A DNA stretch of 64,000 nucleotides. Origin: Chloroflexota bacterium (GTDB lineage: Bacteria; Chloroflexota; UBA6077; JACCZL01). Within the stretch, counting starts at the first letter, position 1, and each line of letters begins with the position of its first letter. The stretch is taken from contig JADLFM010000038.1 in the NCBI GenBank assembly GCA_020845495.1, positions 62,001 through 126,000 of the forward strand. Direction: 5' to 3'. Shown one piece after another: positions 26,477 through 34,143 of the stretch. Below the pieces are notes generated by a model. That model was not told where the DNA came from. It worked only from the letters and a program-made list of their open reading frames with translations, and ran no database searches. The translations under genes and the position numbers were made by a program.

Positions 26477-26530
26477 GCGGTAGCCATCAAGCAGGCGCCG
26501 AGCGGCCGTCGGGCGAGCGTAGGGTTGCTG

Positions 26531-27535
26531 TCAGACGGGTGTCAAGCTATCGCGGAAGATGGGCAGGTGTTCGAGCGCTCGCCCGGAACCGATGGCGACG
26601 CACGAGAGCGGATCTTCGGCGATGTACGCTGGGACGCCGGTCTCGTTGGCGAGCAGGCGGTCGAGGTTGGTCAGTAGCGCACCGCCGCCAGTCAGTACCA
26701 TGCCCTTGTCGACCACGTCGGAGGCCAACTCTGGCGGCGTCTGCTCCAGCACCGACTTCACGGTGGTCACGATCGACGTCAGCGCGTCGCTCATCGCTTC
26801 GGTGATCTCGTGTGCGGTCAACTCACGATGCTTCGGCAGGCCGTCGATCTGATCCCGTCCGCGCACCTCGACGGCCGGATTGCCGCGCAGTGGCAGGGCG
26901 CTGCCGATCTGAAGCTTGATCTCCTCGGCCGTCCGCTCGCCGATCACGAGGTTGTACTTGCGGCGGACGTAGGTCTGGATGAGCTCGTCGACTTTGTTCC
27001 CGCCCACCCGCACGGAGGCCGACACCACGATGTCGTTGAGCGAGACCACCGCTGCCTCGGTCGTGCCGCCGCCGATGTCGACGACCATGTTGCCACGTGG
27101 GCCGTCGATGGGGATGTTTGCCCCAATCGCGGCAGCCAGCGGTTCGGCGATCAGGTGGGCTTCACGCGCGCCGGCCTGGAGCGTCGCGTCGAGGACGGCA
27201 CGGCTCTCGACGTTCGTCACGCCGGCCGGGATGCAGATCATGACGATGGGCCGGAAGAGGTTGAAGCGTCCAGCGATCTTGCGAATGAAGTAGCGAAGCA
27301 TCGCCTCGGTGATGAGGTAGTCCGCGATGACGCCGTCGCGCATGGGCCGGACGACCTTGATCCGGCCGGGCGTCCGGCCAAGCATCTCGCGGGCCTGGTG
27401 CCCGACCGCGACGACTCGGTTGTCGGCCTCGGAGTAGGCGACGACGGACGGCTCGTTCAGGACGATGCCCCGTCCCTTGACGTAGACCAGGACGTTCGCC
27501 GTCCCGAGGTCGATGCCGATGAGCTTGCCGAACAT
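26531..27535 (-). CDS. mreB: rod-shape-determining actin MreB/Mbl
   Basis: MreB polymerises under the membrane and guides the elongation machinery. The 334-residue protein has the actin phosphate-1 loop [26 protein letters not shown], phosphate-2 [16 protein letters not shown], the adenosine motif [17 protein letters not shown], and the usual length. No mreC/mreD follow it; the next gene on the same strand beyond 328 bp is the nuo operon. The upstream neighbour on the strand is atpC, an arrangement seen in several Gram-positive-type lineages. Expression probably depends on sequence in the repeat-containing gap at 27536-27790. Confidence 0.96.
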   Translation of the reverse strand: MFGKLIGIDLGTANVLVYVKGRGIVLNEPSVVAYSEADNRVVAVGHQAREMLGRTPGRIKVVRPMRDGVIADYLITEAMLRYFIRKIAGRFNLFRPIVMICIPAGVTNVESRAVLDATLQAGAREAHLIAEPLAAAIGANIPIDGPRGNMVVDIGGGTTEAAVVSLNDIVVSASVRVGGNKVDELIQTYVRRKYNLVIGERTAEEIKLQIGSALPLRGNPAVEVRGRDQIDGLPKHRELTAHEITEAMSDALTSIVTTVKSVLEQTPPELASDVVDKGMVLTGGGALLTNLDRLLANETGVPAYIAEDPLSCVAIGSGRALEHLPIFRDSLTPV

Positions 27536-27610
27536 TACTGGATGTAGTGAACGGCGTGTGGCCGGCCGCGGCGGCGCAGGCGTGGCCCCGTGGAGCGGAT
27601 CGCGAGCGCC

Positions 27611-27719
27611 GTCTGCTCGACGCCAGCAGCGACGCAGGGGCCAGCGGAGCAGTTCGCCCGATACCTGGAGCAGGCCGTGGCAGTCTGCTCGACGCCCGAA
27701 GCGGCGCGGGAGCTAGCGT
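27611..27719. repeat. imperfect direct repeat between mreB and atpC
   Basis: Two 37-bp copies beginning GTCTGCTCGACGCC (27611 and 27683, offset 72 bp) match at about 31 of 37 positions. GTGAACGGCGT also occurs at both ends of the gap (about 27547 and 27718). No gene lies here. Confidence 0.6.
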
Positions 27720-27790
27720 GAACGGCGTCCCCCCTGTCACGAGTGTGGCGCACCGGCACGGCTGCGGCGGACACGTGCTCGGGCGCCTCG

Positions 27791-28243
27791 TCAGCCCTGG
27801 GGTGTGCCAGCGTGGGCGGTCGCGCCGCGCCGTCGATGGCTCGCCACTTTGATCCGGACCATCGAGAGCCGAAGTGCGGCTCGCGCTGCCTCAGCCTGGG
27901 CCTGATCGCGGTTGCGTATCGCGCTCGACAGCGCGTCCTCGGCCTGCCGCCGCGCTTCCTCGGCTCGGACGGCATCGATCTCGTCGGCCCGCTCAGCGGT
28001 ATCGGCGAGGACCAGGATGCGGTCGGCGTTCACCTGGAGGAAGCCGCCCCCGACCGCCATCTCGGACTCGACGCCATTCTTCTTGATCCGGATCGAGCCG
28101 GGGCGGAGCAGCGCCAGCAGCGGAGCGTGCCGGGGCAGGATGCCGACGACGCCATCCGCGCCGGGCGCGACAACCATGTCGACGTCGCTTTCGGCGAAGA
28201 CTCTACGCTCGGCGGTGACGATTTCGACGGTGAGCTTGGCCAT
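27791..28243 (-). CDS. atpC: ATP synthase F1 epsilon subunit
   Basis: The epsilon subunit couples gamma rotation to catalysis and inhibits hydrolysis. The 150-residue protein has MAKLTVEIVTAERRVF, the beta-barrel segment GADGVVGILPRHAPLLALL and a C-terminal Ala/Arg-rich helical hairpin, followed by a basic tail. ATG 28243 is supported by AGGTGA upstream. Unusually, no atpD, atpG or atpA precedes it: the next 850 bp upstream are non-coding and the gene beyond is a response regulator. The rest of the ATP synthase must be elsewhere, or this is a second copy. Confidence 0.94.
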   Translation of the reverse strand: MAKLTVEIVTAERRVFAESDVDMVVAPGADGVVGILPRHAPLLALLRPGSIRIKKNGVESEMAVGGGFLQVNADRILVLADTAERADEIDAVRAEEARRQAEDALSSAIRNRDQAQAEAARAALRLSMVRIKVASHRRRGATAHAGTPQG

Positions 28244-28492
28244 GGAGATCACCTGACAGTCGATTGCAAGCGGCAAATGAGGTGTGCGGTGGCACGGCGA
28301 ACCGAGGTGACGATCCGTCGCGGCTCGCGGGCGTCGCCCGCGCGTGCATCCACGGAGAGCGGTCCGGCGCGGCACTGTCGAACACTCGCCGCAGCGCGGG
28401 AACCGGCGTCATCAGGATACGCGCGCCCGGCCTGATTCGGCAAGGCACCCCGTGCTCGGTATGGGCGGTGTTCCTGGCCCCACTCGCTCGCT

Positions 28493-28632
28493 CACATGCG
28501 GGCGAAGGGCTCGCCGGCCGGGTTGAGTGCCTCGCGCAGACCGTCCCCCCACCCACATGCGGGCGAAGGGGGTCACTTGCGGCCACAGCGCGCCGTCTGG
28601 CTGAATTCCCCCACCCACATGCGGGCGAAGGG
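28493..28632. repeat. three regularly spaced palindromic repeats
   Basis: CACATGCGGGCGAAGGG occurs at 28493-28509, 28554-28570 and 28616-28632, 61-62 bp apart. The second and third copies extend leftwards with CCCCCACC, making 25 identical bp. Each unit is an imperfect C-run/G-run hairpin. The intervening 37-45 bp segments are unrelated to one another. Confidence 0.85.
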
Positions 28633-28758
28633 ACGGCCGAGTCACTGTCAGGTCGCGTCTGCCGCCGACGGCCTCGGATGTCAGATGCCAACCCGTCTTT
28701 CGCCCCCTCCGTCCGTCTATGCAGAGCGGGGTGGAGGGAACTCTCGAGGGAGGGGCCC

Positions 28759-28789
28759 GGTCGGTCGCTCCAGGGGCGAGCGACCGACC
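28759..28789. repeat. strong hairpin, 12-bp stem
   Basis: GGTCGGTCGCTC and GAGCGACCGACC are perfect arms around the 7-nt loop CAGGGGC. There is no U-tract on either side, and no gene within 300 bp on either strand. Confidence 0.75.
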
Positions 28790-29051
28790 GTTGAACGAGA
28801 GTGGCGTGAAGGCGCCGGATGCACACTCCCGTGACCTCGGCCGCTGGCACGGCCGACGGTTGCCACCGCCGGTGACGTTTCCGGCGGAGTGGATCGCGAG
28901 GTCTCTCGCGTTCCGCCACGTCCTCGGTGGACGGCGAGCGCAAATGGGGGAATCGCTCACCGCCGTGCGCCTGCGGCCTCATCATAGGTGGCGGCTCGGC
29001 CGGATGGTGTCGGGCGACTACCCCCAGTCAGCGGCGGCCTTTCCCTGACGC

Positions 29052-29074
29052 GGTGTAGGAATTATTCCTACACC
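29052..29074. promoter_or_regulatory. AT-rich palindrome beside the LuxR-type regulator
   Basis: GGTGTAGGAAT, one central T, then ATTCCTACACC form perfect 11-bp arms, 21 bp after the regulator's stop codon. The AT-rich core is unlike the surrounding GC-rich DNA. It may be an operator or a terminator stem; no U-run follows. Confidence 0.5.
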
Positions 29075-29094
29075 TGCCATCGCGCTGTCAGCCG

Positions 29095-29778
29095 CTAGTG
29101 GTCGCCTGACTGGAGCAGTCCCCGGCGTAGGGCGTACTTCACCAGTTCGGCTCGGTGATGGAGGTTCAATTTGTCCATGACCCGCTGCCGATAGGTGTCG
29201 ACCGTCTTCGGGCTGAGCACCAGCCGCTCGGCTATCTCCTGGGCGGTGTACCCAGCGGCGGTGAACTTCAAGACCTCACGCTCGCGTTCGGACAGCGTCT
29301 GGTAGCTATCCGACTCTTTGCCGGCTTTCACTCGGTCCAGGTAGTCCTCGAGCAGCATCTTCTGAGCTGGCTGGTCGAGGAAGACTTCACCTCGATGGAC
29401 GGAGCGGATCGCCTTGAGCAAGTCGGTGTCGGCCTGGCTCTTCAAGACGTACCCAGACCCCCCGGCCTGCACCACGGGCAGCAAGTACTGCTCCTCAGCG
29501 TGGACCGTCAGGATCAGGACGCGTGCTCCCGTGCCAAGCTGGCTGATCCTGCGCGTCGCTTCGAGGCCGCTCATCCCAGGCATCGCGATGTCCATCACCA
29601 CGACGTCTGGCCGGAGCCGCTCGGTCTGCGCGACGGCTTCGACGCCGTTATTGGCTTCGCCCACAACCTCGAGGTCCGGCTCGGCGCCAAGCAGCAGGCG
29701 CAGTCCGCTCCGAAGGATCGGGTGATCGTCGGCCAGGAGAACGCGGATACGTGGCCGCGCGACCACGTCGTCGGTCAT
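29095..29778 (-). CDS. NarL/LuxR-family response regulator
   Basis: The 227-residue regulator has a receiver domain (IRVLLADDHPILRSGL, acceptor Asp in VVVMDIAMPGMSG, Lys in GYVLKSQ) and a C-terminal LuxR helix-turn-helix (LSEREREVLKFTAAGYTAQEIAERLVLSPKTVDTYRQRVMDKL, key parts TLSEREREVL and VLSPKTVDTY). It belongs to the LiaR/DegU-like subgroup. It lies 100 bp downstream of a HisKA_3 kinase on the same strand, its probable partner. Envelope or redox stress is a common role for such pairs, but nothing here fixes the signal. Confidence 0.92.
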   Translation of the reverse strand: MTDDVVARPRIRVLLADDHPILRSGLRLLLGAEPDLEVVGEANNGVEAVAQTERLRPDVVVMDIAMPGMSGLEATRRISQLGTGARVLILTVHAEEQYLLPVVQAGGSGYVLKSQADTDLLKAIRSVHRGEVFLDQPAQKMLLEDYLDRVKAGKESDSYQTLSEREREVLKFTAAGYTAQEIAERLVLSPKTVDTYRQRVMDKLNLHHRAELVKYALRRGLLQSGDH

Positions 29779-29878
29779 CGGGGCCGCGGGACGGTGTCGG
29801 CTCGATGCATAGCACCAGAAGCGTACCAGACCGATATCGCGGCCTCGAAGATTTGCGCGAGGCCGCCGTCCGTCGCGG

Positions 29879-30955
29879 TCAGGCCGCCGGGTTGTCTACT
29901 TCGAGGTGCACGCTTGTCCCACGCCCGGGCGCCGATGTGAGGGTGAGTCGACCGTCGATCAGGCTGGCCCGCTCACGCATGCCGAACAACCCCAGGCTGC
30001 GCTCGCGGCTGTCGAGCGCGGCGACCGGATCGAAGCCTCGCCCGTCGTCGGTGACGGTCACCACCAGCCGAGTGGGCTCGGTCGTCAGCGTTACGTCGGC
30101 GTGCGTTGCGCCGCTGTGGCGAGCGACGTTCGAAAGCGCCTCCTGCACGACACGGTAGATCACCAGTTCGACCTCCGGTGGCAGTCGGTCTGGGCCACCC
30201 GTGGCGCGCACATCCACCCGCACGCCGGTTCGCTGGGCGAACTGGCGTGCGAACGCTTCAAGTGCCGCCACGAGGCCAAGGTCATCGAGCATCGTCGGAC
30301 GCAGTTCGAGCGCCATCCGCCGGACTCCCTCGAGCGCTTCGGACGTCAGGGCACGCAGGTCGGCCATGGTCCGCTGGAGCGCCGCCGGGTCGTGCGTGCG
30401 TTCGGCGGCCCGTTGCCGTACCAGTAGCGAGGCAAGCGCCTGGGCGGTCTCGTCGTGCAGTTCGCGGGCAATCCGCAGGCGCTCCTCCTCCTGGGCCTTG
30501 AGGATCTGGGAGGACAGCGCTTGCAGCCGGGCGCCGTGTTCGTCCAGGCGGTCGAGCATGGCGTTCAAGGTCGCCCGGAGCGTTTCCATCTGGGGATCGT
30601 TGAACGGGTCGCGCGCGACGCGGGCCTGGAGGTGTCCTTTTCGGATCTCCTCGGCGGTGCGGGTGATGTCGTCAAGCGGGCGGAGGGCTATCTTCAGGAC
30701 GAGGAAGTTGACCACGACGCTCACGGTCGTCCCGATGGCCGCGAACAACATCGCAAGCTCGATGGACCGGCCGCCCATCTGGGCACGGACGATGAACGTC
30801 GTCACATACGTCCCGACGACGGCGCCGGCGATGACGATGACGCAATTCGCGACGAGGACTTTCGTGAAGATCGGGAGAGCCGCGATCGCGGCGAGCGCAC
30901 GTCGCAGGCTCGGCGGCACGCGCGAGTCGGCCGCAAAGAATGCCGAAAACGTCAC
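29879..30955 (-). CDS. membrane histidine kinase, HAMP-HisKA_3 (LiaS/DegS-like)
   Basis: The 358-residue kinase has two N-terminal membrane helices (about 30-56 and 66-92) with almost no extracellular loop, then a HAMP domain (RPLDDITRTAEEIRKGHL). The HisKA_3 dimerisation domain has its phospho-His in RIARELHDETAQALAS, and the HATPase_c contains EALSNVARHSGA, DDGRGFDP and GLFGMRERA. The short loop suggests intramembrane sensing. It is encoded directly upstream of the LuxR-type regulator in a two-gene unit. Confidence 0.92.
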   Translation of the reverse strand: MTFSAFFAADSRVPPSLRRALAAIAALPIFTKVLVANCVIVIAGAVVGTYVTTFIVRAQMGGRSIELAMLFAAIGTTVSVVVNFLVLKIALRPLDDITRTAEEIRKGHLQARVARDPFNDPQMETLRATLNAMLDRLDEHGARLQALSSQILKAQEEERLRIARELHDETAQALASLLVRQRAAERTHDPAALQRTMADLRALTSEALEGVRRMALELRPTMLDDLGLVAALEAFARQFAQRTGVRVDVRATGGPDRLPPEVELVIYRVVQEALSNVARHSGATHADVTLTTEPTRLVVTVTDDGRGFDPVAALDSRERSLGLFGMRERASLIDGRLTLTSAPGRGTSVHLEVDNPAA

Positions 30956-31248
30956 GACTGCGCGCTCGGCTGTCGTCGGGGAAGTCGTGGCGGGGCGCTC
31001 GGCGGCGGCAGTCAGGAGAGCACCTCGTCAGCGAACGTTCGGATGACGCTACCCGTTTGGTACCTGAATTGTACGGCGCGGAACGGAGCCACGCCGAAAC
31101 CTCGTTCCGGTGAACGCTTACATGCCTCGCTCCACCACCCGATGCACCGTGGTCGGCCGCGGCTCCCCACTCGTCGCTACAGCGAGTACCAGGGTGACTT
31201 CCGGAGAAGCCCTGGCGGCGACCATGGAGCGTCCGCTGAGGCCTGGGT

Positions 31249-31533
31249 CTAGTAGGTCAGGCCGGCGTACGCCGGGCGTCCATACAGCCCGTGGCCGTGA
31301 CACGCGACACACGAGACCACGCCCACGCCGCCACAGTCGCAGCACGTCCGTCGCCCCTGGCCCAGCGCCAGGGAGCCGGTCGGCACGACGGACGGGCGTC
31401 GTCGCGTCTGGGCAGCGGCCTGCTCCTCGCCCGTGTCCGGGCAATGCCCGCTACCGCTGCACCACCGACACGGGACCGTGCAGCAACCGTTGCAGACTGG
31501 GCAGGTGTCGTACCAGATAGATCCTTGTAGCAT
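31249..31533 (-). CDS. stand-alone DnaJ-type zinc-finger protein
   Basis: The 94-residue protein contains four Cys knuckles in the CxxCxGxG style of the DnaJ central domain: CPVCNGC, CRWCSGSG, CCDCGGVG and CVACHGHG. They are split into two pairs by a 35-residue linker. No J-domain or substrate-binding domain is present. Similar zinc-only proteins exist as small redox or assembly chaperones. ATG 31533 has a strong GAGGAGG seven bases upstream. The 218-bp region upstream, which would be its leader, contains two strong hairpins. Confidence 0.75.
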   Translation of the reverse strand: MLQGSIWYDTCPVCNGCCTVPCRWCSGSGHCPDTGEEQAAAQTRRRPSVVPTGSLALGQGRRTCCDCGGVGVVSCVACHGHGLYGRPAYAGLTY

Positions 31534-31576
31534 TTGTGGCCTCCTCGTTCGTGGACGACACGATCAGGCCGGCGCG

Positions 31577-31596
31577 TCTCTCCGGTCTCGGAGAGA
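31577..31596. repeat. hairpin upstream of the DnaJ-type zinc protein
   Basis: TCTCTCCG, loop GTCT, CGGAGAGA: a perfect 8-bp stem in the probable 5' leader. Confidence 0.5.
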
Positions 31597-31638
31597 GCCT
31601 ACGCCGGGCTGGCGCGGCCGTCATCGGACGAACGACCT

Positions 31639-31661
31639 GGGACAGACGGGGGCTCTGTCCC
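31639..31661. repeat. second hairpin upstream of the DnaJ-type zinc protein
   Basis: GGGACAGA and TCTGTCCC are perfect 8-bp arms around CGGGGGC. It is between the 104-residue gene and the zinc protein and may terminate the former. Confidence 0.5.
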
Positions 31662-31751
31662 CTATGCGCCTGGTACCAGGAAGCCGCGAAGGAGCGCAGC
31701 AGCCCAGAGCTGTGCGGGGGAGGAGGAGACTGCACGTGGACGCCGTGTGGG

Positions 31752-32066
31752 CTAGACGGCGTCCCACGGCATGCCCGCCTCGTCCTGGCAGTCACGAGCC
31801 ACCGCTCGGATGGCATCGGCGTGCTCTGGTAGCTGCTGAATGAGGCGCTCGATGAAGTACCGTTCGGCAAGCAGGCGCTCGGCCAGCGCGAGTCGCTGCT
31901 CGGCATCGCACAACGCCCAGACGGGCCGGAACTGAGCCGCCGATAGCTCCCGCCTGAGGCGCATCTGTCGTAGCCTGACTTCGTCCTCGATCGCTTCGAT
32001 CTGTGAGAGATCGAAGCGCACAGCGGACAGCAGGACAGTTGCCGTGAGCGGCGGATGGGCGTCCAC
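31752..32066 (-). CDS. small helical protein of unknown function
   Basis: The 104-residue protein has no signal peptide or membrane segment. Residues 20-85 are predicted by eye to be long amphipathic helices (QIEAIEDEVRLRQMRLRREL, AEQRLALAERLLAERYFIERL), suggesting a coiled coil or small four-helix bundle. The start is GTG 32066, preceded by GGGGAAGG at good spacing. It lies between the YhaN-like ATPase and the DnaJ-type zinc protein on the same strand. I do not recognise the family. Confidence 0.6.
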   Translation of the reverse strand: MDAHPPLTATVLLSAVRFDLSQIEAIEDEVRLRQMRLRRELSAAQFRPVWALCDAEQRLALAERLLAERYFIERLIQQLPEHADAIRAVARDCQDEAGMPWDAV

Positions 32067-32275
32067 GTGGCCTTCCCCGGATTGCAGGATCTTCTATCTA
32101 CGACGCTACCGGGGTCTGGGAACCGTCGCCTCAGCGCAGCGGTCGCATTTCGGTTTCTGCTGGCGTGACAACATCGACGACCGGAAGGGATCTCTGGCTG
32201 AGGGCCGGACCCGTCGAACGAGCGCTTCGGCAGCCTCGATCGTGCGAGACGGCCTGGCCACCGGGCGTCCGCCGC

Positions 32276-34000
32276 CTACGTTCTCACCGGCGATGGCAGG
32301 CGTGCGACCCGGTGGAGGGGCTCGTCGAGCCGGGCATCGGCCCATGACAGGACATCCAGGCTATGGCTGAAAAGGACGATCTGGCGCTCGACGCTGAGCG
32401 CGTGCAGCAATTCCAGCATTGCCACGGTGCGCTCCCGGTCAAAGTTCGGAGTCGGATCGTCCAGGATGAGAGGGCAGGGCTCGCCGGGCCGGGTCAGGTG
32501 CTCGGCCAGGGCAACTCGGAGCAGCAGGTAGATCTGCTCGGCGGTCCCCTGCGAGAGTAACGCGGCTTCGCGCCACGGCCCCCCAGCCGCGCGGACCCGG
32601 ACGTCCAGCGTGCGCGGATCGAGTAACACCTCGTCGTACCGTCCGCTCGTGGTCGCAGGGAGCCGCTGCGCAATCTGGGTTGCGAGCCTCGGCGCGACTT
32701 CACGATGCACCTGCCCCTGCGCTTGCTCCAGAAACTCCCGGGTCAGATCGAGGGTGCGTGCCAACTCCCGTACGCGGGCAAGCTCCGCTTCGGCCGCTGC
32801 CAGCATCTCCTCTGCCTCGGCTACGCTCGTCAAGCGGGTGGCTTGTGCGGCGGCCTGCCCGCGTCGCTCGGCTGTCGCCTGCCCAGCCTCGTCGCAGGCA
32901 CGCATGGCCGCCAGGTGCCGCTCGTGGCTGGCACGCAGGCGGGCCTCGCGTGCGCTCACCAGATCCTCCTCGGCCGTCCGAAGTGCTTCGATGGCCGGTC
33001 CCAGGTGACTCGTGCGCCGTCGCCAGACCCCCCAGACCAGCATCCCGGCTGCGAGGAACACGAGAGCGACGCCGACTGGCACGAAACCAAGCGTCGCGGC
33101 GGCCGTGGCTAGCAACGCGGCTAACCCTGCGCCGGCCAGCGGCATCGTCAGTGCGGATGCTTCCGTCAGGGCCGCGACCCTCTCGCGGGCGCTCGTCACA
33201 CGCGCTTCGTACACCGGATCAGGCGGTTCCTCGTCGACACGCTGAAGCCCCTCGTCGGTGGCCTCGAGGACGAGCCGTGCTGACCGCTCCTCAGCGGCGC
33301 ACCGCTCAAGATCGGTGAGGAGCGCCGCGTACTCGTCGTGGCCGGCCCGCGCTTCGTGGAGTTGCTCTCTCGCCTCGGCAAGGGCGCGCTGCGCCTGACG
33401 GAGCGGCCCGATAGCGTTCACCTGATCGGCCCCGACGTAGACCCGGCGGTACTCGTCGATGCGCCGCAGCGCGCCGGCGGCCGTCTCGTCGGCCCCACCG
33501 GTCGCGGTGGCTCGCTGAAGGTGCTCCTGGAGTGCGGCGGCGCTCTGCCGGACGCCCAGCACATCGCTCTGCCGGACGCAGGCGACGGCAGGGAACAGGC
33601 GGCGGTTCAGGTCGAGCCAGCGCGAGCCATCCGGCGCGCCCTCGAAGATGATCTCCGACGAAACGTCGACGCCTGTCGCCAGGTCCACTGCCTGACAGGC
33701 GATCCGCCCGGCAAGGTCGTGGCGCAGCTCGATGCGCCGGCCATCCGCCAACGTGACGATCGCACCGGCGCCCCATCCTTCGACGTCCCAGGGGCGCCAG
33801 CTATGCTCGAACGCCCGGTCTTCCCGCGCCCCTGCGCCGCGTCCGCGCCGTCGGCCGCAGAGACCGGCGTAGAGCGCGGCGTGCCAGGTCGACTTGCCGG
33901 CCTCGTTCGGTCCCCAGACGACCGTCATGCCCGGGGCGAGCGGGAGCCGTTTCCGCCGCAGCGCCCCGAACGCCTCGGCCCGTACCTCGTCGATGCGCAC
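32276..34000 (-). CDS. YhaN-like AAA/SMC-type ATPase
   Basis: The 574-residue protein resembles RecF/SbcC/YhaN ATPases that work with Mre11-like nucleases in DNA processing. The N-terminal half-site has GPNEAGKST (Walker A, near residue 30). The C-terminal half has LLSQGTAEQIYLLLRVAL (signature) and CPLILDDPTPNFD (Walker B). Between them lie coiled coils and, near the centre, two adjacent hydrophobic segments (PLAGAGLAALLATAAATLGF and VALVFLAAGMLVWGVW), the membrane hairpin seen in YhaN but not SbcC. GTG 34000 was chosen because GGAGGG precedes it and VRIDEVRAEAFG matches family starts. It follows the YhaO-like nuclease by 143 bp. Confidence 0.85.
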   Translation of the reverse strand: MRIDEVRAEAFGALRRKRLPLAPGMTVVWGPNEAGKSTWHAALYAGLCGRRRGRGAGAREDRAFEHSWRPWDVEGWGAGAIVTLADGRRIELRHDLAGRIACQAVDLATGVDVSSEIIFEGAPDGSRWLDLNRRLFPAVACVRQSDVLGVRQSAAALQEHLQRATATGGADETAAGALRRIDEYRRVYVGADQVNAIGPLRQAQRALAEAREQLHEARAGHDEYAALLTDLERCAAEERSARLVLEATDEGLQRVDEEPPDPVYEARVTSARERVAALTEASALTMPLAGAGLAALLATAAATLGFVPVGVALVFLAAGMLVWGVWRRRTSHLGPAIEALRTAEEDLVSAREARLRASHERHLAAMRACDEAGQATAERRGQAAAQATRLTSVAEAEEMLAAAEAELARVRELARTLDLTREFLEQAQGQVHREVAPRLATQIAQRLPATTSGRYDEVLLDPRTLDVRVRAAGGPWREAALLSQGTAEQIYLLLRVALAEHLTRPGEPCPLILDDPTPNFDRERTVAMLELLHALSVERQIVLFSHSLDVLSWADARLDEPLHRVARLPSPVRT

Positions 34001-34143
34001 GGCTAGCGGCCCTCCGCTCCAGCCCTCGCTGGCCGCAGTACCTGACGAGGTCTTGGCCCGAACGCGGAGCCGGGACTGACCGTACAACCGGGCGCGGCAA
34101 CATGGCAGTTGTGGGCGGTCTGGTGGATACGTGAACCTGACAC

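Larger units (their letters stand above)
26203..26530. other. intergenic leader of nuo and 3' region of mreB
   Basis: This 328-bp gap has no credible gene. It holds a GCGGCCG/CGGCCGC palindrome at 26305-26319 in the nuo leader, the extended -10 promoter at 26333, and a composite hairpin at 26441-26476 after mreB. Confidence 0.7.
28244..29094. other. 850-bp non-coding, repeat- and hairpin-rich gap
   Basis: There is no convincing gene in either strand. Open frames here translate to Arg/Pro/Gly-rich repeats (for example RPHVGGG) characteristic of palindromic DNA. Contents are three spaced 17-25-bp repeats (28493-28632), a strong hairpin (28759-28789) and an AT-rich palindrome (29052-29074). It presumably also holds the promoter of atpC. 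Confidence 0.7.

Noticed and set aside
28493..28632. CRISPR array
   Set aside because: Only three short, palindromic units, one degenerate, and no cas genes; reported as a repeat instead.
28680..28900. Possible T-box leader (GGTGGCAACCG on the minus strand plus a CGCCCCTGG hairpin)
   Set aside because: The antiterminator bulge does not match, no stem I or specifier is visible and no synthetase or amino-acid gene follows.
28203..28985. 260-residue minus-strand frame extending atpC upstream
   Set aside because: Upstream part translates from hairpin repeats (RPHVGGG and similar); atpC has a good start and RBS at 28243.
31536..31832. 98-residue plus-strand frame with CPLC and several Cys
   Set aside because: No RBS, no coherent motif spacing, lies over leader hairpins and opposite the 104-residue gene.
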